Assembly: GCA_035550595.1 (NCBI GenBank) | Contig: DASZOV010000003.1 | Coordinates: forward strand, 1-42,257 | Length of the DNA stretch: 42,257 nucleotides | Direction: 5' to 3' | DNA from: CALFMR01 sp035550595 | GTDB taxonomy: Bacteria; Acidobacteriota; Vicinamibacteria; Vicinamibacterales; SCN-69-37 | In this document: positions 14,249 to 21,366 of the stretch, one piece after another | How the letters are laid out: each line of letters opens with the position of its first letter | How positions within the stretch are numbered: position 1 is the stretch's first letter | The notes under the pieces: model-generated | The model's input: the letters and a program-made list of their open reading frames with translations, nothing else | Database searches by the model: none | Told to the model about the DNA's origin: nothing | Program-made: the position numbers and the translations under genes

Positions 14249-16433
14249 GAATCTGTATCCGTCTCGGCGCCGCGACGTCGGCGAGTTGCTCGTCCAACTG
14301 CGCTGCGTCGGTCACGGGCTCCCGGCACGCGAAGTCGTGGCAGACGTACGCCGTCGGCCGTCCATCACGCATCGTCATGGCAGACGTCCATGGCAGCCGC
14401 GCGGCCAATGCCTGGCGGGTCGCCTCGGCGCTTGCCGCCATATCGATCGGCACGACCACGCCAGCCGGTAGATAGTGCCGCGCGACGACACGTTCGAGCG
14501 CGCGCGTGTCATCGGCAGCACGGTCGCCGACGATGACGACCTGCGTCCCGGCGGCGTGCCAGAGTGCGATATTGGCGACCATGAACGGCATGACACGAAC
14601 AGCGCGGCCGAGTTCGGGACCGTAGCGCTCGAGCGTCCGCTGCGCGCGGTCGACCAGATCGCCGTTCGCCGTCAGATGGCCGAGCGTCAGCAGATTGCGC
14701 ACCGTGACCGATGCGGCGGCCGGCTCCGCGCCGTCGTAGTCTTCTTTCAACCGAAGCAGGACGGACGCATCTTCTCCCGTCGTGCTGAACCAGCCACCGT
14801 CACGCGGGTCGAAAAAGCGCGTCGCCTCGGCCTCGGTCAACGCAAGCGCCCATTCGAGCCACGCCGCATCGCCGGTCGCTTGAAAGAGCTCGATCGCGCC
14901 CCACGCGACATACGCATAGTCCTCGCAGAACGCGTCGATCGCCGCTTCACCCGCGCGATGACGCCGTAAGAGACGCGCCTCCTCCGGCTGCCACAGCTCG
15001 CGCTTCATCCACGCGGCGGCCCGTTCGGCCGCCTGCCGCCAGTCGTCGCGGCGTGGACTGTCGACCAGCACGCGCGCCGCTCGCGCGAAGGCGGCGACCA
15101 TCAGGCCGTTCCACCCGGCGAGAATCTTGTCGTCGAGGTGCGGGCGCGGCCGATGCGCGCGCGCTTCGAACAATGACGCCCTCGCGTCAGCGAGCGTCCG
15201 CATCACGTCGTCCACCGACGCGCCCGTCCGCGCGGCGATGTCGTCGACCGCCTGCGCGACGTACAGGATGTTCTGTCCAGCGAACTCGCCCTGCGGATCG
15301 GCGAGCGCGTTGCCGTTCGGCTCGACGCCGAACCGACGGCTGACGACGTCGAAGCCGTCGCCGACCAGGCGTCGGACTTCGCCGGCGGTCCAGACGTAGA
15401 AGGCGCCTTCCCGCTTCTCGCCGTGCTCCGCCGCGTCGGCGGCCTCTGACGAACTCACGAGCGAATCGGCGTCTTCGGCTGAATAGAACGCGCCATCGGG
15501 CGCCGTGAGATCGCGCCGCACGTAGTCGAGCGTGTCTTCCGCGACCGTCGCGTAGAACGCCTCGCCGCTCGCCTGCCCGGCCTCGAGGTACGCGAGGACG
15601 AGCTGCGCCTGGTCGTAGAGCATCTTCTCGAAGTGCGGAACGCGCCATTCGGCGTCGACCGAGTAGCGATGGAAGCCCCCGCCAATCTGATCGCGCACGC
15701 CGCCCATGGCCATCGCGCGCAGCGTCTCGAGCGCCATGTCGCGCGCGTGATGGTCACCGGTGAGCGCCGATGCTTCGAGCAGGAACAGCAATTCGGCCGG
15801 ACGTGGAAACTTCGGTGCGCCGCCGAAGCCGCCGTGCCGCGCGTCGAACGTCTCGGCGAACGAGGCGATGCCGGTCGTGAGCGCGTTGAGGCCCGCCACC
15901 GATCCGCGATCGGGCGCCGGTTCGTCGGCGCCGCTCGCCCGCCGAAGCTGGCCGATCGCTTCGGCCGCCGACGAGACGATGGCCGCGCGTTCGTTGCGCC
16001 AGGCACGCGCGAGCTGCTCGAGAATCTGGATGAAGCCCGGCCGGCCCCAACGTTCGGTCGGCGGAAAGTACGTCCCGCCGAAGAACGGCTGGAGATCGGG
16101 CGTGAGCCATACGCTCATCGGCCAGCCGCCGGCACCAGTCATCGCCTGCACGAACATCATGTAGACGCGATCGAGGTCCGGCCGCTCCTCGCGATCGACC
16201 TTGATGGACACGAAGTGCGCGTTGAGGACGGCCGCGACGTCGGGATCCTCGAACGATTCGTGCGCCATCACGTGGCACCAGTGACAGGTCGAATAGCCGA
16301 TCGAGAGAAAGATGGGCTTGTCTTCGCGCCGCGCGCGCGCGAACGCCTCGTCGCCCCACGCGTACCAGTCGACCGGGTTGTCGGCGTGCTGGAGAAGATA
16401 CGGGCTGCGTTCGGCGGCGAGGCGGTTGGCCAT
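14241..16433 (-). CDS. DUF255 thioredoxin-fold protein with (alpha/alpha)6-type C-terminal domain (YyaL/SPATA20 family)
   Basis: A 730-residue protein beginning MANRLAAERSPYLLQHADNP and VDWYAWGDEAF, the signature of the YyaL/SPATA20 family. Residues about 40-60 hold IFLSIGYSTCHWCHVMAHES, so a CxxC-like Cys50-His-Trp-Cys53 site is present in the thioredoxin domain. Next come VDREERPDLDRVYM and GGWPMSVWLTPDLQPFFGGT, then a long helical region resembling N-acylglucosamine epimerase or six-hairpin glycosidase folds (GGVRDQIGGGFHRYSVDAEW, HFEKMLYDQAQL, ILAGWNGLM). Its length is close to the family norm. The reaction is unknown; a redox or sugar-related role has been guessed for homologues. AGGA lies 7 nt before the ATG. 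No signal peptide, so it is cytoplasmic. Confidence 0.93.
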   Translation of the reverse strand: MANRLAAERSPYLLQHADNPVDWYAWGDEAFARARREDKPIFLSIGYSTCHWCHVMAHESFEDPDVAAVLNAHFVSIKVDREERPDLDRVYMMFVQAMTGAGGWPMSVWLTPDLQPFFGGTYFPPTERWGRPGFIQILEQLARAWRNERAAIVSSAAEAIGQLRRASGADEPAPDRGSVAGLNALTTGIASFAETFDARHGGFGGAPKFPRPAELLFLLEASALTGDHHARDMALETLRAMAMGGVRDQIGGGFHRYSVDAEWRVPHFEKMLYDQAQLVLAYLEAGQASGEAFYATVAEDTLDYVRRDLTAPDGAFYSAEDADSLVSSSEAADAAEHGEKREGAFYVWTAGEVRRLVGDGFDVVSRRFGVEPNGNALADPQGEFAGQNILYVAQAVDDIAARTGASVDDVMRTLADARASLFEARAHRPRPHLDDKILAGWNGLMVAAFARAARVLVDSPRRDDWRQAAERAAAWMKRELWQPEEARLLRRHRAGEAAIDAFCEDYAYVAWGAIELFQATGDAAWLEWALALTEAEATRFFDPRDGGWFSTTGEDASVLLRLKEDYDGAEPAAASVTVRNLLTLGHLTANGDLVDRAQRTLERYGPELGRAVRVMPFMVANIALWHAAGTQVVIVGDRAADDTRALERVVARHYLPAGVVVPIDMAASAEATRQALAARLPWTSAMTMRDGRPTAYVCHDFACREPVTDAAQLDEQLADVAAPRRIQIQS

Positions 16434-16487
16434 GCTTCATCCTGACGCGCCGCGCGCGTACCCGCAAATCACGACATGCGATGGTGG

Positions 16488-17432
16488 TCAGTCGCGGACG
16501 GGCGCCGCGGGCATCTCCTGCGGCAGCCGCTTGCGCAGGCGCGCATAAGCGGCGGTGACTTCGACGCCGTACAGCAGAATCACCGCGGAGAGGTACACCC
16601 ACACCAGGAACACGACGACGGCCGCGACCGATCCGTGGACGTTGAACCGCGACAGGTCGCGCACGTACCAGGCGAAGCCGGCGAACGCGAGGCGCCACAG
16701 CACGCCGGCGAGGATCGCACCGAGCCACACGTCACGCAACCGAACCTGCGCGTTGGGCACGTAGTAATAAATGAGACCGACGACGACGATGAACATCGGG
16801 GTCGGCAGGTTGCGATAGACGAGCCCGCTCAGCGTGCTCAACTCCGGGAACCGCGCCACGATGCCGGCGAACCAGTTCGCTTCGACGACCTGGACCGTGC
16901 TCATGAGCAGCAGCGCGGCGACGGCGAGCACGCCAGCCGCGGCCATCATGGCGAAGGCGATCAGCTTGTGCTTGAAGAACCCGTACGCGTGCTCGACACC
17001 CCACGCGTGGTTGACGGCCGACGCGATCGCGCCGAAGACGCCCATCGAGGCCCACAGCGTGACGACGGTTCCCGCGAGGCTGAAGTTGAGGGGCGTCGCC
17101 GCCAGCTCGTTGAGCTGCCGCACGACGAACTCGAAATGGCTCGGGAGCGCCCGCGCGATGACGTGCTGCAGCGCGACTTCCGATCCGCTGCGGCCTACGG
17201 CGAAACGGCTCAGGATCGACAAGACGAGGAGCAGGAAGGGAAAGAGCGACAGCAGCGTGTAGTAGGCGATCGAGGCGGCGAACGTCAGATTGCTGCTGCG
17301 GAGGAACTCGATGACGCCGCGCGCCGCGGCACGACCGGCCAGCCGGCCCGTCTCGGCGCACCACGCGAGCACGCGCGACGGCGCGCCGGGCCGCAGATCG
17401 GCGGCCGTGGCCGCGTCGGGCCGGAGGCTCAC
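16488..17432 (-). CDS. YihY/BrkB-family inner-membrane protein
   Basis: A 314-residue protein with about six hydrophobic helices. FAASIAYYTLLSLFPFLLLV is the first and is the family signature. Later features include FSLAGTVVTLWASMGVFGAI with AVNHAWGVEH, MAAAGVLAVAALLLM, FIVVVGLIYYYVPN and VFLVWVYLSAVILLYGVEVT. These match YihY/virulence-factor-BrkB proteins, once misnamed RNase BN; their function is not settled. Start GTG 17432 is chosen because GGGAGG lies 8 nt upstream; the longer frame to 17642 would run over the promoter and start of the divergent zinc-ribbon gene. The protein ends KRLPQEMPAAPVRD. Confidence 0.9.
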   Translation of the reverse strand: MSLRPDAATAADLRPGAPSRVLAWCAETGRLAGRAAARGVIEFLRSSNLTFAASIAYYTLLSLFPFLLLVLSILSRFAVGRSGSEVALQHVIARALPSHFEFVVRQLNELAATPLNFSLAGTVVTLWASMGVFGAIASAVNHAWGVEHAYGFFKHKLIAFAMMAAAGVLAVAALLLMSTVQVVEANWFAGIVARFPELSTLSGLVYRNLPTPMFIVVVGLIYYYVPNAQVRLRDVWLGAILAGVLWRLAFAGFAWYVRDLSRFNVHGSVAAVVVFLVWVYLSAVILLYGVEVTAAYARLRKRLPQEMPAAPVRD

Positions 17433-17532
17433 GGCGCCAGCCTCCCCGTGGCTTCGCCAGGGGCCAGCGGTCTCGGATACGCGCGTCGCGGCATTGGCCT
17501 TCGCACGCCGTTCATTGTACCGAACGGCCCCG

Positions 17533-17538
17533 TATAAT
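17533..17538 (+). promoter_or_regulatory. -10 box TATAAT of the zinc-ribbon/methyltransferase operon
   Basis: A perfect TATAAT ends 9 nt before the ATG at 17548, which predicts a leader of only 2-3 nt. Confidence 0.6.
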
Positions 17539-17547
17539 CGCCTCGGC

Positions 17548-17778
17548 ATGTCCGATTCGCGATCGCCGTCGTCATCCGGTCGTCCGATGTCATCCAGCGA
17601 TACTCCGCGTCGCGTCGACGCGAATCCTCCGGCTGCGGCCACCGGTCCGGCGCCTCGCTGCGCGTCGGGCGCCGACGATGCCGTCGTGTGCGAGCGATGC
17701 GGCGCGTCGATGTTCCGGATGCACGCCGTATGGCGTTGTCCGAACTGCGGCTACAAGACCGACTGCTGCGGCTGGTGA
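17548..17778 (+). CDS. Small zinc-ribbon protein
   Basis: A 76-residue protein. The first 45 residues are Ser/Pro/Ala-rich and probably disordered. The C-terminal part VVCERCGASMFRMHAVWRCP followed by NCGYKTDCCGW has two CxxC knuckles 15 residues apart plus a CC pair, the form of a rubredoxin/zinc-ribbon fold. No function can be given. The stop codon TGA overlaps the ATG of the next gene (TGATG), so the methyltransferase is translationally coupled to it. A clear TATAAT lies just upstream. The gene is too small and too well placed to be a shadow of another. Confidence 0.75.
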   Translation: MSDSRSPSSSGRPMSSSDTPRRVDANPPAAATGPAPRCASGADDAVVCERCGASMFRMHAVWRCPNCGYKTDCCGW

Positions 17779-18587
17779 TGCCGACCTCATCGTCTGGCCC
17801 GGACGAGGGTCCGTCCGACACGGTGATCACGCGCATCGACGCGTGGACAACGGCGCTTCTCGCACGGCACACGGCGTCGCTCTCCACGCATGAACTGCTG
17901 AAGTGCATTCGCGCGCTCTCGGCGCGTTATGTCGAGGCGCGACGCGAGATCGCGACGAAGGCGCCGGCCGACACACCCGGCAAACGTGCCGCGTTCGCTG
18001 CGTTTTTCGCGCCCGTCCATTTCTTCACGGTGCGCGCGATCGTCCCATCGCTACCCGGCGCCACTCGCGTCGACACGATCGTCGATCTCGGCTGCGGCAC
18101 CGGTGCCGCGTCGGCGGCCTGGGCAATGACGTGTGGCGCGCGCATCATGGGCGTCGATCGGCACGGTTGGGCGATCGACGACGCGCGATGGAACTGGCGC
18201 GTGCTCAGCGTCTCCGGCCGTGCGGAACGTGGCGATCTGATCGCGGCCGCTGAAGCACTCGTGGCGCGTCTCGACGCGCGGTCCGCGCGATCGACGGCCA
18301 TCCTCCTCGCCTGGACGGTGAACGAGCTCGCGCCGCCCGGCCGCGCGCGGCTCCTCACGGCGATCGAGACCGCCGCATCCCGCGGCGCGAGCGTGCTCGT
18401 CATCGAGCCGATCGCACGCCGCGTCTCGCCGTGGTGGCACGACTGGCTGTCCGCGCTCGCTCCTTTCGGCGCGCGCGATGCCGATTGGAAAGTGCCGGCG
18501 GCTCTGCCGCCGCCACTCACCGCGCTCGACGAGGCGGCGGGGTTCCGCCGTGCAGCGCTCACGGCGCGGACGTTGCTCGTCCCCTGA
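17778..18587 (+). CDS. Class I SAM-dependent methyltransferase, coupled to zinc-ribbon gene
   Basis: A 269-residue protein. A helical N-terminal region (LLARHTASLSTHELLKCIRA, then a basic ARYVEARREIATKAP) precedes the SAM-binding motif DTIVDLGCGTGAASAAWAMT at about residues 98-117 and the acidic MGVDRHGWAIDDARWN. A later ILLAWTVNELAPPGRARLL gives the post-II region. Its target is unknown. The N-terminal helical extension followed by a methyltransferase core recalls ribosome-associated Rsm22-like enzymes, but the resemblance is weak and I do not claim it. The ATG at 17778 overlaps the zinc-ribbon stop codon by one base, so both proteins are probably made together. Confidence 0.82.
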   Translation: MPTSSSGPDEGPSDTVITRIDAWTTALLARHTASLSTHELLKCIRALSARYVEARREIATKAPADTPGKRAAFAAFFAPVHFFTVRAIVPSLPGATRVDTIVDLGCGTGAASAAWAMTCGARIMGVDRHGWAIDDARWNWRVLSVSGRAERGDLIAAAEALVARLDARSARSTAILLAWTVNELAPPGRARLLTAIETAASRGASVLVIEPIARRVSPWWHDWLSALAPFGARDADWKVPAALPPPLTALDEAAGFRRAALTARTLLVP

Positions 18588-18600
18588 GCCTGAAGGAACA

Positions 18601-18955
18601 GGGCTCCTTCGCGCTCTTCGCGATTTCGCGTGAGCGTCTTTTCAGCCGGCGTCCATGTCAACTTTGTTGCAATGGTGCGGGGCCCATCTTTTTTTCTTTA
18701 CCCGCTCGCGGGGCCCCACCCCCGCTCGCCCGCTCAACGCCGCTCCTCTGTCGCGGGTTTCGCGGACTTCTCTTAGCGCGCTTCGGCGCCCTCGCTACGC
18801 TCGGGGGCTGTTCGCGATCTTCGCGATTTCGCGTGAGGCGCTTTTTCAGTCGGCGTCCATGTCAACTTTTTGCAATGGCGCGGGGCCCCACCCCCGCGCC
18901 TACGCGCTTCGCCACCCTCGCTACGCTCGGGGGCTCGCGGTGTCATCTTTTTTAC
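18601..18955 (+). repeat. Modular intergenic repeat array A (three cores, one truncated)
   Basis: This fills the 411-bp gap between the methyltransferase and the DUF885 gene. A left module (TTCGCG-TCTTCGCGATTTCGCG, then an AGYCGGCGTCCATGTCAAC stretch) occurs at about 18608 and again at 18811. Hairpin cores are at 18705-18727 and 18878-18899 (GCGCGGGG, loop CCCCAC, CCCCGCGC); a truncated core is near 18677. The right end reads CTCGCTACGCTCGGGGGC, then GTGTCATCTTTTTT at 18940-18953. No credible coding region is present. Confidence 0.85.
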
Positions 18956-18986
18956 TTCTGGCTTCTGGCGTCACACTTCTAACTTG
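18954..18986 (+). repeat. ACTTCTGG-type repeat, copy 2
   Basis: Nearly the same sequence as at 14215-14248. It lies just beyond the 3' end of the minus-strand DUF885 gene. Confidence 0.65.
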
Positions 18987-18998
18987 CTCGTTGCCGTC

Positions 18999-20753
18999 CT
19001 ACTTCCCCGGCAACGAGAAGATCTCCCCCGTCTCGCCGAGCATCGCGCGGCGGATGAGGGGGAGCGGCAGTGGGCCGATCTTGACGAAGGCGTCGTGGAA
19101 GCCCTGCAGCGTGAACGCCGCGCCCTGTTTCGCGCGATAGTCGGCCGCCAGTTTCTGAATCATCAGCTTGCCCATCGTGTAGTAGCCGTAGGTCGCGTCC
19201 GAGATCGCACGCTTGACCTCGGACCGTGCGACCGGCGTGGGCTGATAGGCCTCGGTTTCGAACAACCGCTGCGCCTCGTCCATGCCCATGCCCTTCGTGT
19301 GCATCTCGATCCCGACGATGAACCGCACGTCACGAAGGAGCGCGTCCTGCAGTTGCGCAAGGCGGTAGCTCGGATCGTCCGCGTGGAATCCCTGATCGAG
19401 GACCATCTCTTCCGAGTAGTGCGCCCAGCCTTCGACGTTGGTCGACGCGCTGAACACCTTGCGAACGTCGGACGGAAACTGCTTCGCGTACAGGAACTGC
19501 AGGTAGTGGCCCGGCCAGACCTCGTGGACCGACACGTTCGAGATCATGGCCGGATACCACTGCGCCATGAACGCGTCCTGCTCCGCCTGCGGCCACGACG
19601 GATCGGGCAGCGTCACGCTGTAGTACGCATCGGTCGCGACTTTCTCGAACGGGCCCGGGATATCGATCGATGCCGACGTCGTCGCGCGCAGGAACGGCGG
19701 CGTTTCCTGCACCTCGACCCCTTCGGCGTCGGGCACCGTGACGATGTGGTGATCGAGGATGAAGTCGAGCAGCGCGTCGAGCTCGTTCTGCGTGGTCTCG
19801 ACGAGATCGCCGGCCGACGGATGATCGCGCTGCAGGCCCGCCAGGACCTCGACGGGCGTCGCGTGGGGATCGATGCGGTGTGCCGCTTCCGCGAACGCCG
19901 CCTGGTTCTTCGCCAGGTCGGCGCGCGCGATGGCCAGCAGCTCGTCGAGCGGCGTATCGATCATCTCGTCGTCCCACAGCCGCGCGCGATAGGTGTCCAC
20001 ACCGTAGGCGAACGCGCCGTTGGACGCCGGCAGCAGCGTCTGCTGCAGCCAGGCCTTGTAGTCGACGAGCGCCGAGACGACGGCCGCCGACGCGGTTTCG
20101 AGCTCGTGCCGCCGCACGGGGTTGTCGAGGCGCCCGAACGCCTGCGGCACGTCCGTGCGGAAGAAATCGGTGTTGCCGTCGATCTGTTCGATCGCGATCT
20201 CGGTCAACGCCCGCGGCGGATTGACCAGGTTGCGTCGCGCCTCCTGCAACGCGCGTGGCATGGCGCGCAGGCGGGCGACGAGCGCGCGTAGCCGGACGGG
20301 CGTTGGCGCGAACTCGCGCGTGATGATCGTGTAGGCAGCCGCCGTGAGCCCCGAGCTGTACACGTCCGGGTCGTTGGCCCACGGCCGAATGACCTCGAGG
20401 CGGAGCAACTCGCCATCCAGCCGATGGATCAGGACCTCGCGGTCGAGCTGCCGATCGAGCGTCAGCGGGCCGGGCGCGATCGCGTCCAGCCGCGCGCGAA
20501 ACGCGCGATACGCGCGGGCTTCTTCCGAGCGCGCCGTCGCCGAGTAGTCTTCGATGCGGCTGTCGTACTCGTGGACGCCGAGGCTCGTGGCCTCGGTAGG
20601 ATTGCGGCGCAGGTAGTCGACGATGATCTCGTGGGCGAGCCGATCGAAGGCCGCGTCGCCCGCCTCATGTCCGGGCGCCGGTCGCTCACATGCGGTCATG
20701 CTCGTCACCAGCAGCAGGATGGCCGGCCACGCCGGCAGGGATCGCCGCCTCAT
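18999..20753 (-). CDS. DUF885-family metallopeptidase-like lipoprotein
   Basis: A 584-residue protein with an N-terminal lipoprotein signal: RRR, then LPAWPAILLLVTSMTAC with Cys in the lipobox, followed by Glu-Arg-Pro. The body has the DUF885 hallmarks YLRRNPTEATSLGVHEYDSR near the start, a gluzincin-like HEVWPGHYLQ at about residues 410-419 and EGWAHYSEEM at about 441-450, and a C-terminal LGETGEIFSLPG. HExxPGH plus EGWAxYxE suggests a zinc peptidase acting in the periplasm, but the substrate is unknown. ATG 20753 is chosen because the signal sequence begins there; ATG 20804 would add 17 residues in front of it. A DUF885 protein next to an envelope cluster fits an exported role. Confidence 0.88.
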   Translation of the reverse strand: MRRRSLPAWPAILLLVTSMTACERPAPGHEAGDAAFDRLAHEIIVDYLRRNPTEATSLGVHEYDSRIEDYSATARSEEARAYRAFRARLDAIAPGPLTLDRQLDREVLIHRLDGELLRLEVIRPWANDPDVYSSGLTAAAYTIITREFAPTPVRLRALVARLRAMPRALQEARRNLVNPPRALTEIAIEQIDGNTDFFRTDVPQAFGRLDNPVRRHELETASAAVVSALVDYKAWLQQTLLPASNGAFAYGVDTYRARLWDDEMIDTPLDELLAIARADLAKNQAAFAEAAHRIDPHATPVEVLAGLQRDHPSAGDLVETTQNELDALLDFILDHHIVTVPDAEGVEVQETPPFLRATTSASIDIPGPFEKVATDAYYSVTLPDPSWPQAEQDAFMAQWYPAMISNVSVHEVWPGHYLQFLYAKQFPSDVRKVFSASTNVEGWAHYSEEMVLDQGFHADDPSYRLAQLQDALLRDVRFIVGIEMHTKGMGMDEAQRLFETEAYQPTPVARSEVKRAISDATYGYYTMGKLMIQKLAADYRAKQGAAFTLQGFHDAFVKIGPLPLPLIRRAMLGETGEIFSLPGK

Positions 20754-20976
20754 ACGACGAGCCGCTCTCGCCGACGCCGCGAACACCGCGAAGGCGCGAG
20801 CCATTCCCGAGTCGGCACCTGGCGCATCGCGAGCGTCCCGGCCGCATTGTTACCCAGGTTGACGCGGATCCCGAAAATCGTGGCAGGCGTGTGACACGAC
20901 GCGCGCGCGTGGCCGCACGCGACGAGAGGCGCGTACAGAGGCATCTTTCTTGCAAAATCGTGGCGTCGAGGTGGCC

Positions 20977-21357
20977 ATGCGGGTGCGTGCGTGTATCGTG
21001 GCGTTGGGACTCTCGATCGCTCTCGGAACGACGGCGGCCGCCGCCGATCCGCACGTGGCCGACACGGCGACGCTCGACGCCGCGCTCGCGGCCAACGCGC
21101 GTACGGACGCCGCCAACCGCGATGCCGTGCTGAACGTACTCGACCGTCGCGACGTACAGAATGCGGCCGCGGCCATGGGGCTCGACGTCGCCACAGCCGA
21201 ACACGCCGTCCGACAGATGACGGGCGACGACCTGGCGGCGCTCGCGCAATCGGCACGCGCCGCGGACGCCGATCTGGCCGGTGGCGCGAGCACGGTCACG
21301 ATCTCACTCACGACACTGTTGCTGCTCCTGATTCTCATCGTGCTCATCGCGAAGTAG
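20977..21357 (+). CDS. PA2779-like small periplasmic protein with C-terminal membrane helix
   Basis: A 126-residue protein. Residues 1-23 are a signal peptide (ACIVALGLSIALGTTAAAA). The middle is a helical domain with VLNVLDRRDVQNAAAAMGLD and VRQMTGDDLAALAQSA, matching the PA2779 (DUF6627) family pattern. DADLAGG at 97-103 is followed at once by a hydrophobic stretch, LTTLLLLLILIVLIAK, that ends the protein. The topology should be periplasmic body, single C-terminal helix and one lysine in the cytoplasm. GAGG stands 5 nt upstream of the ATG. It is 9 bp from, and surely co-transcribed with, the C39 peptidase fusion gene. PA2779 and PA2778 (cysteine peptidase) are likewise paired in Pseudomonas. 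The Gly-Gly pair resembles a C39 cleavage site. Confidence 0.82.
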   Translation: MRVRACIVALGLSIALGTTAAAADPHVADTATLDAALAANARTDAANRDAVLNVLDRRDVQNAAAAMGLDVATAEHAVRQMTGDDLAALAQSARAADADLAGGASTVTISLTTLLLLLILIVLIAK

Positions 21358-21366
21358 AGTAGGAAC

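Noticed and set aside
20941..20960. Degenerate end of the modular repeat (GCATCTTTCTTGCAAAATCG) before the PA2779-like gene
   Set aside because: It resembles the GTCATCTTTTTTGCAATGG module but has no hairpin core beside it, and chance similarity cannot be excluded.
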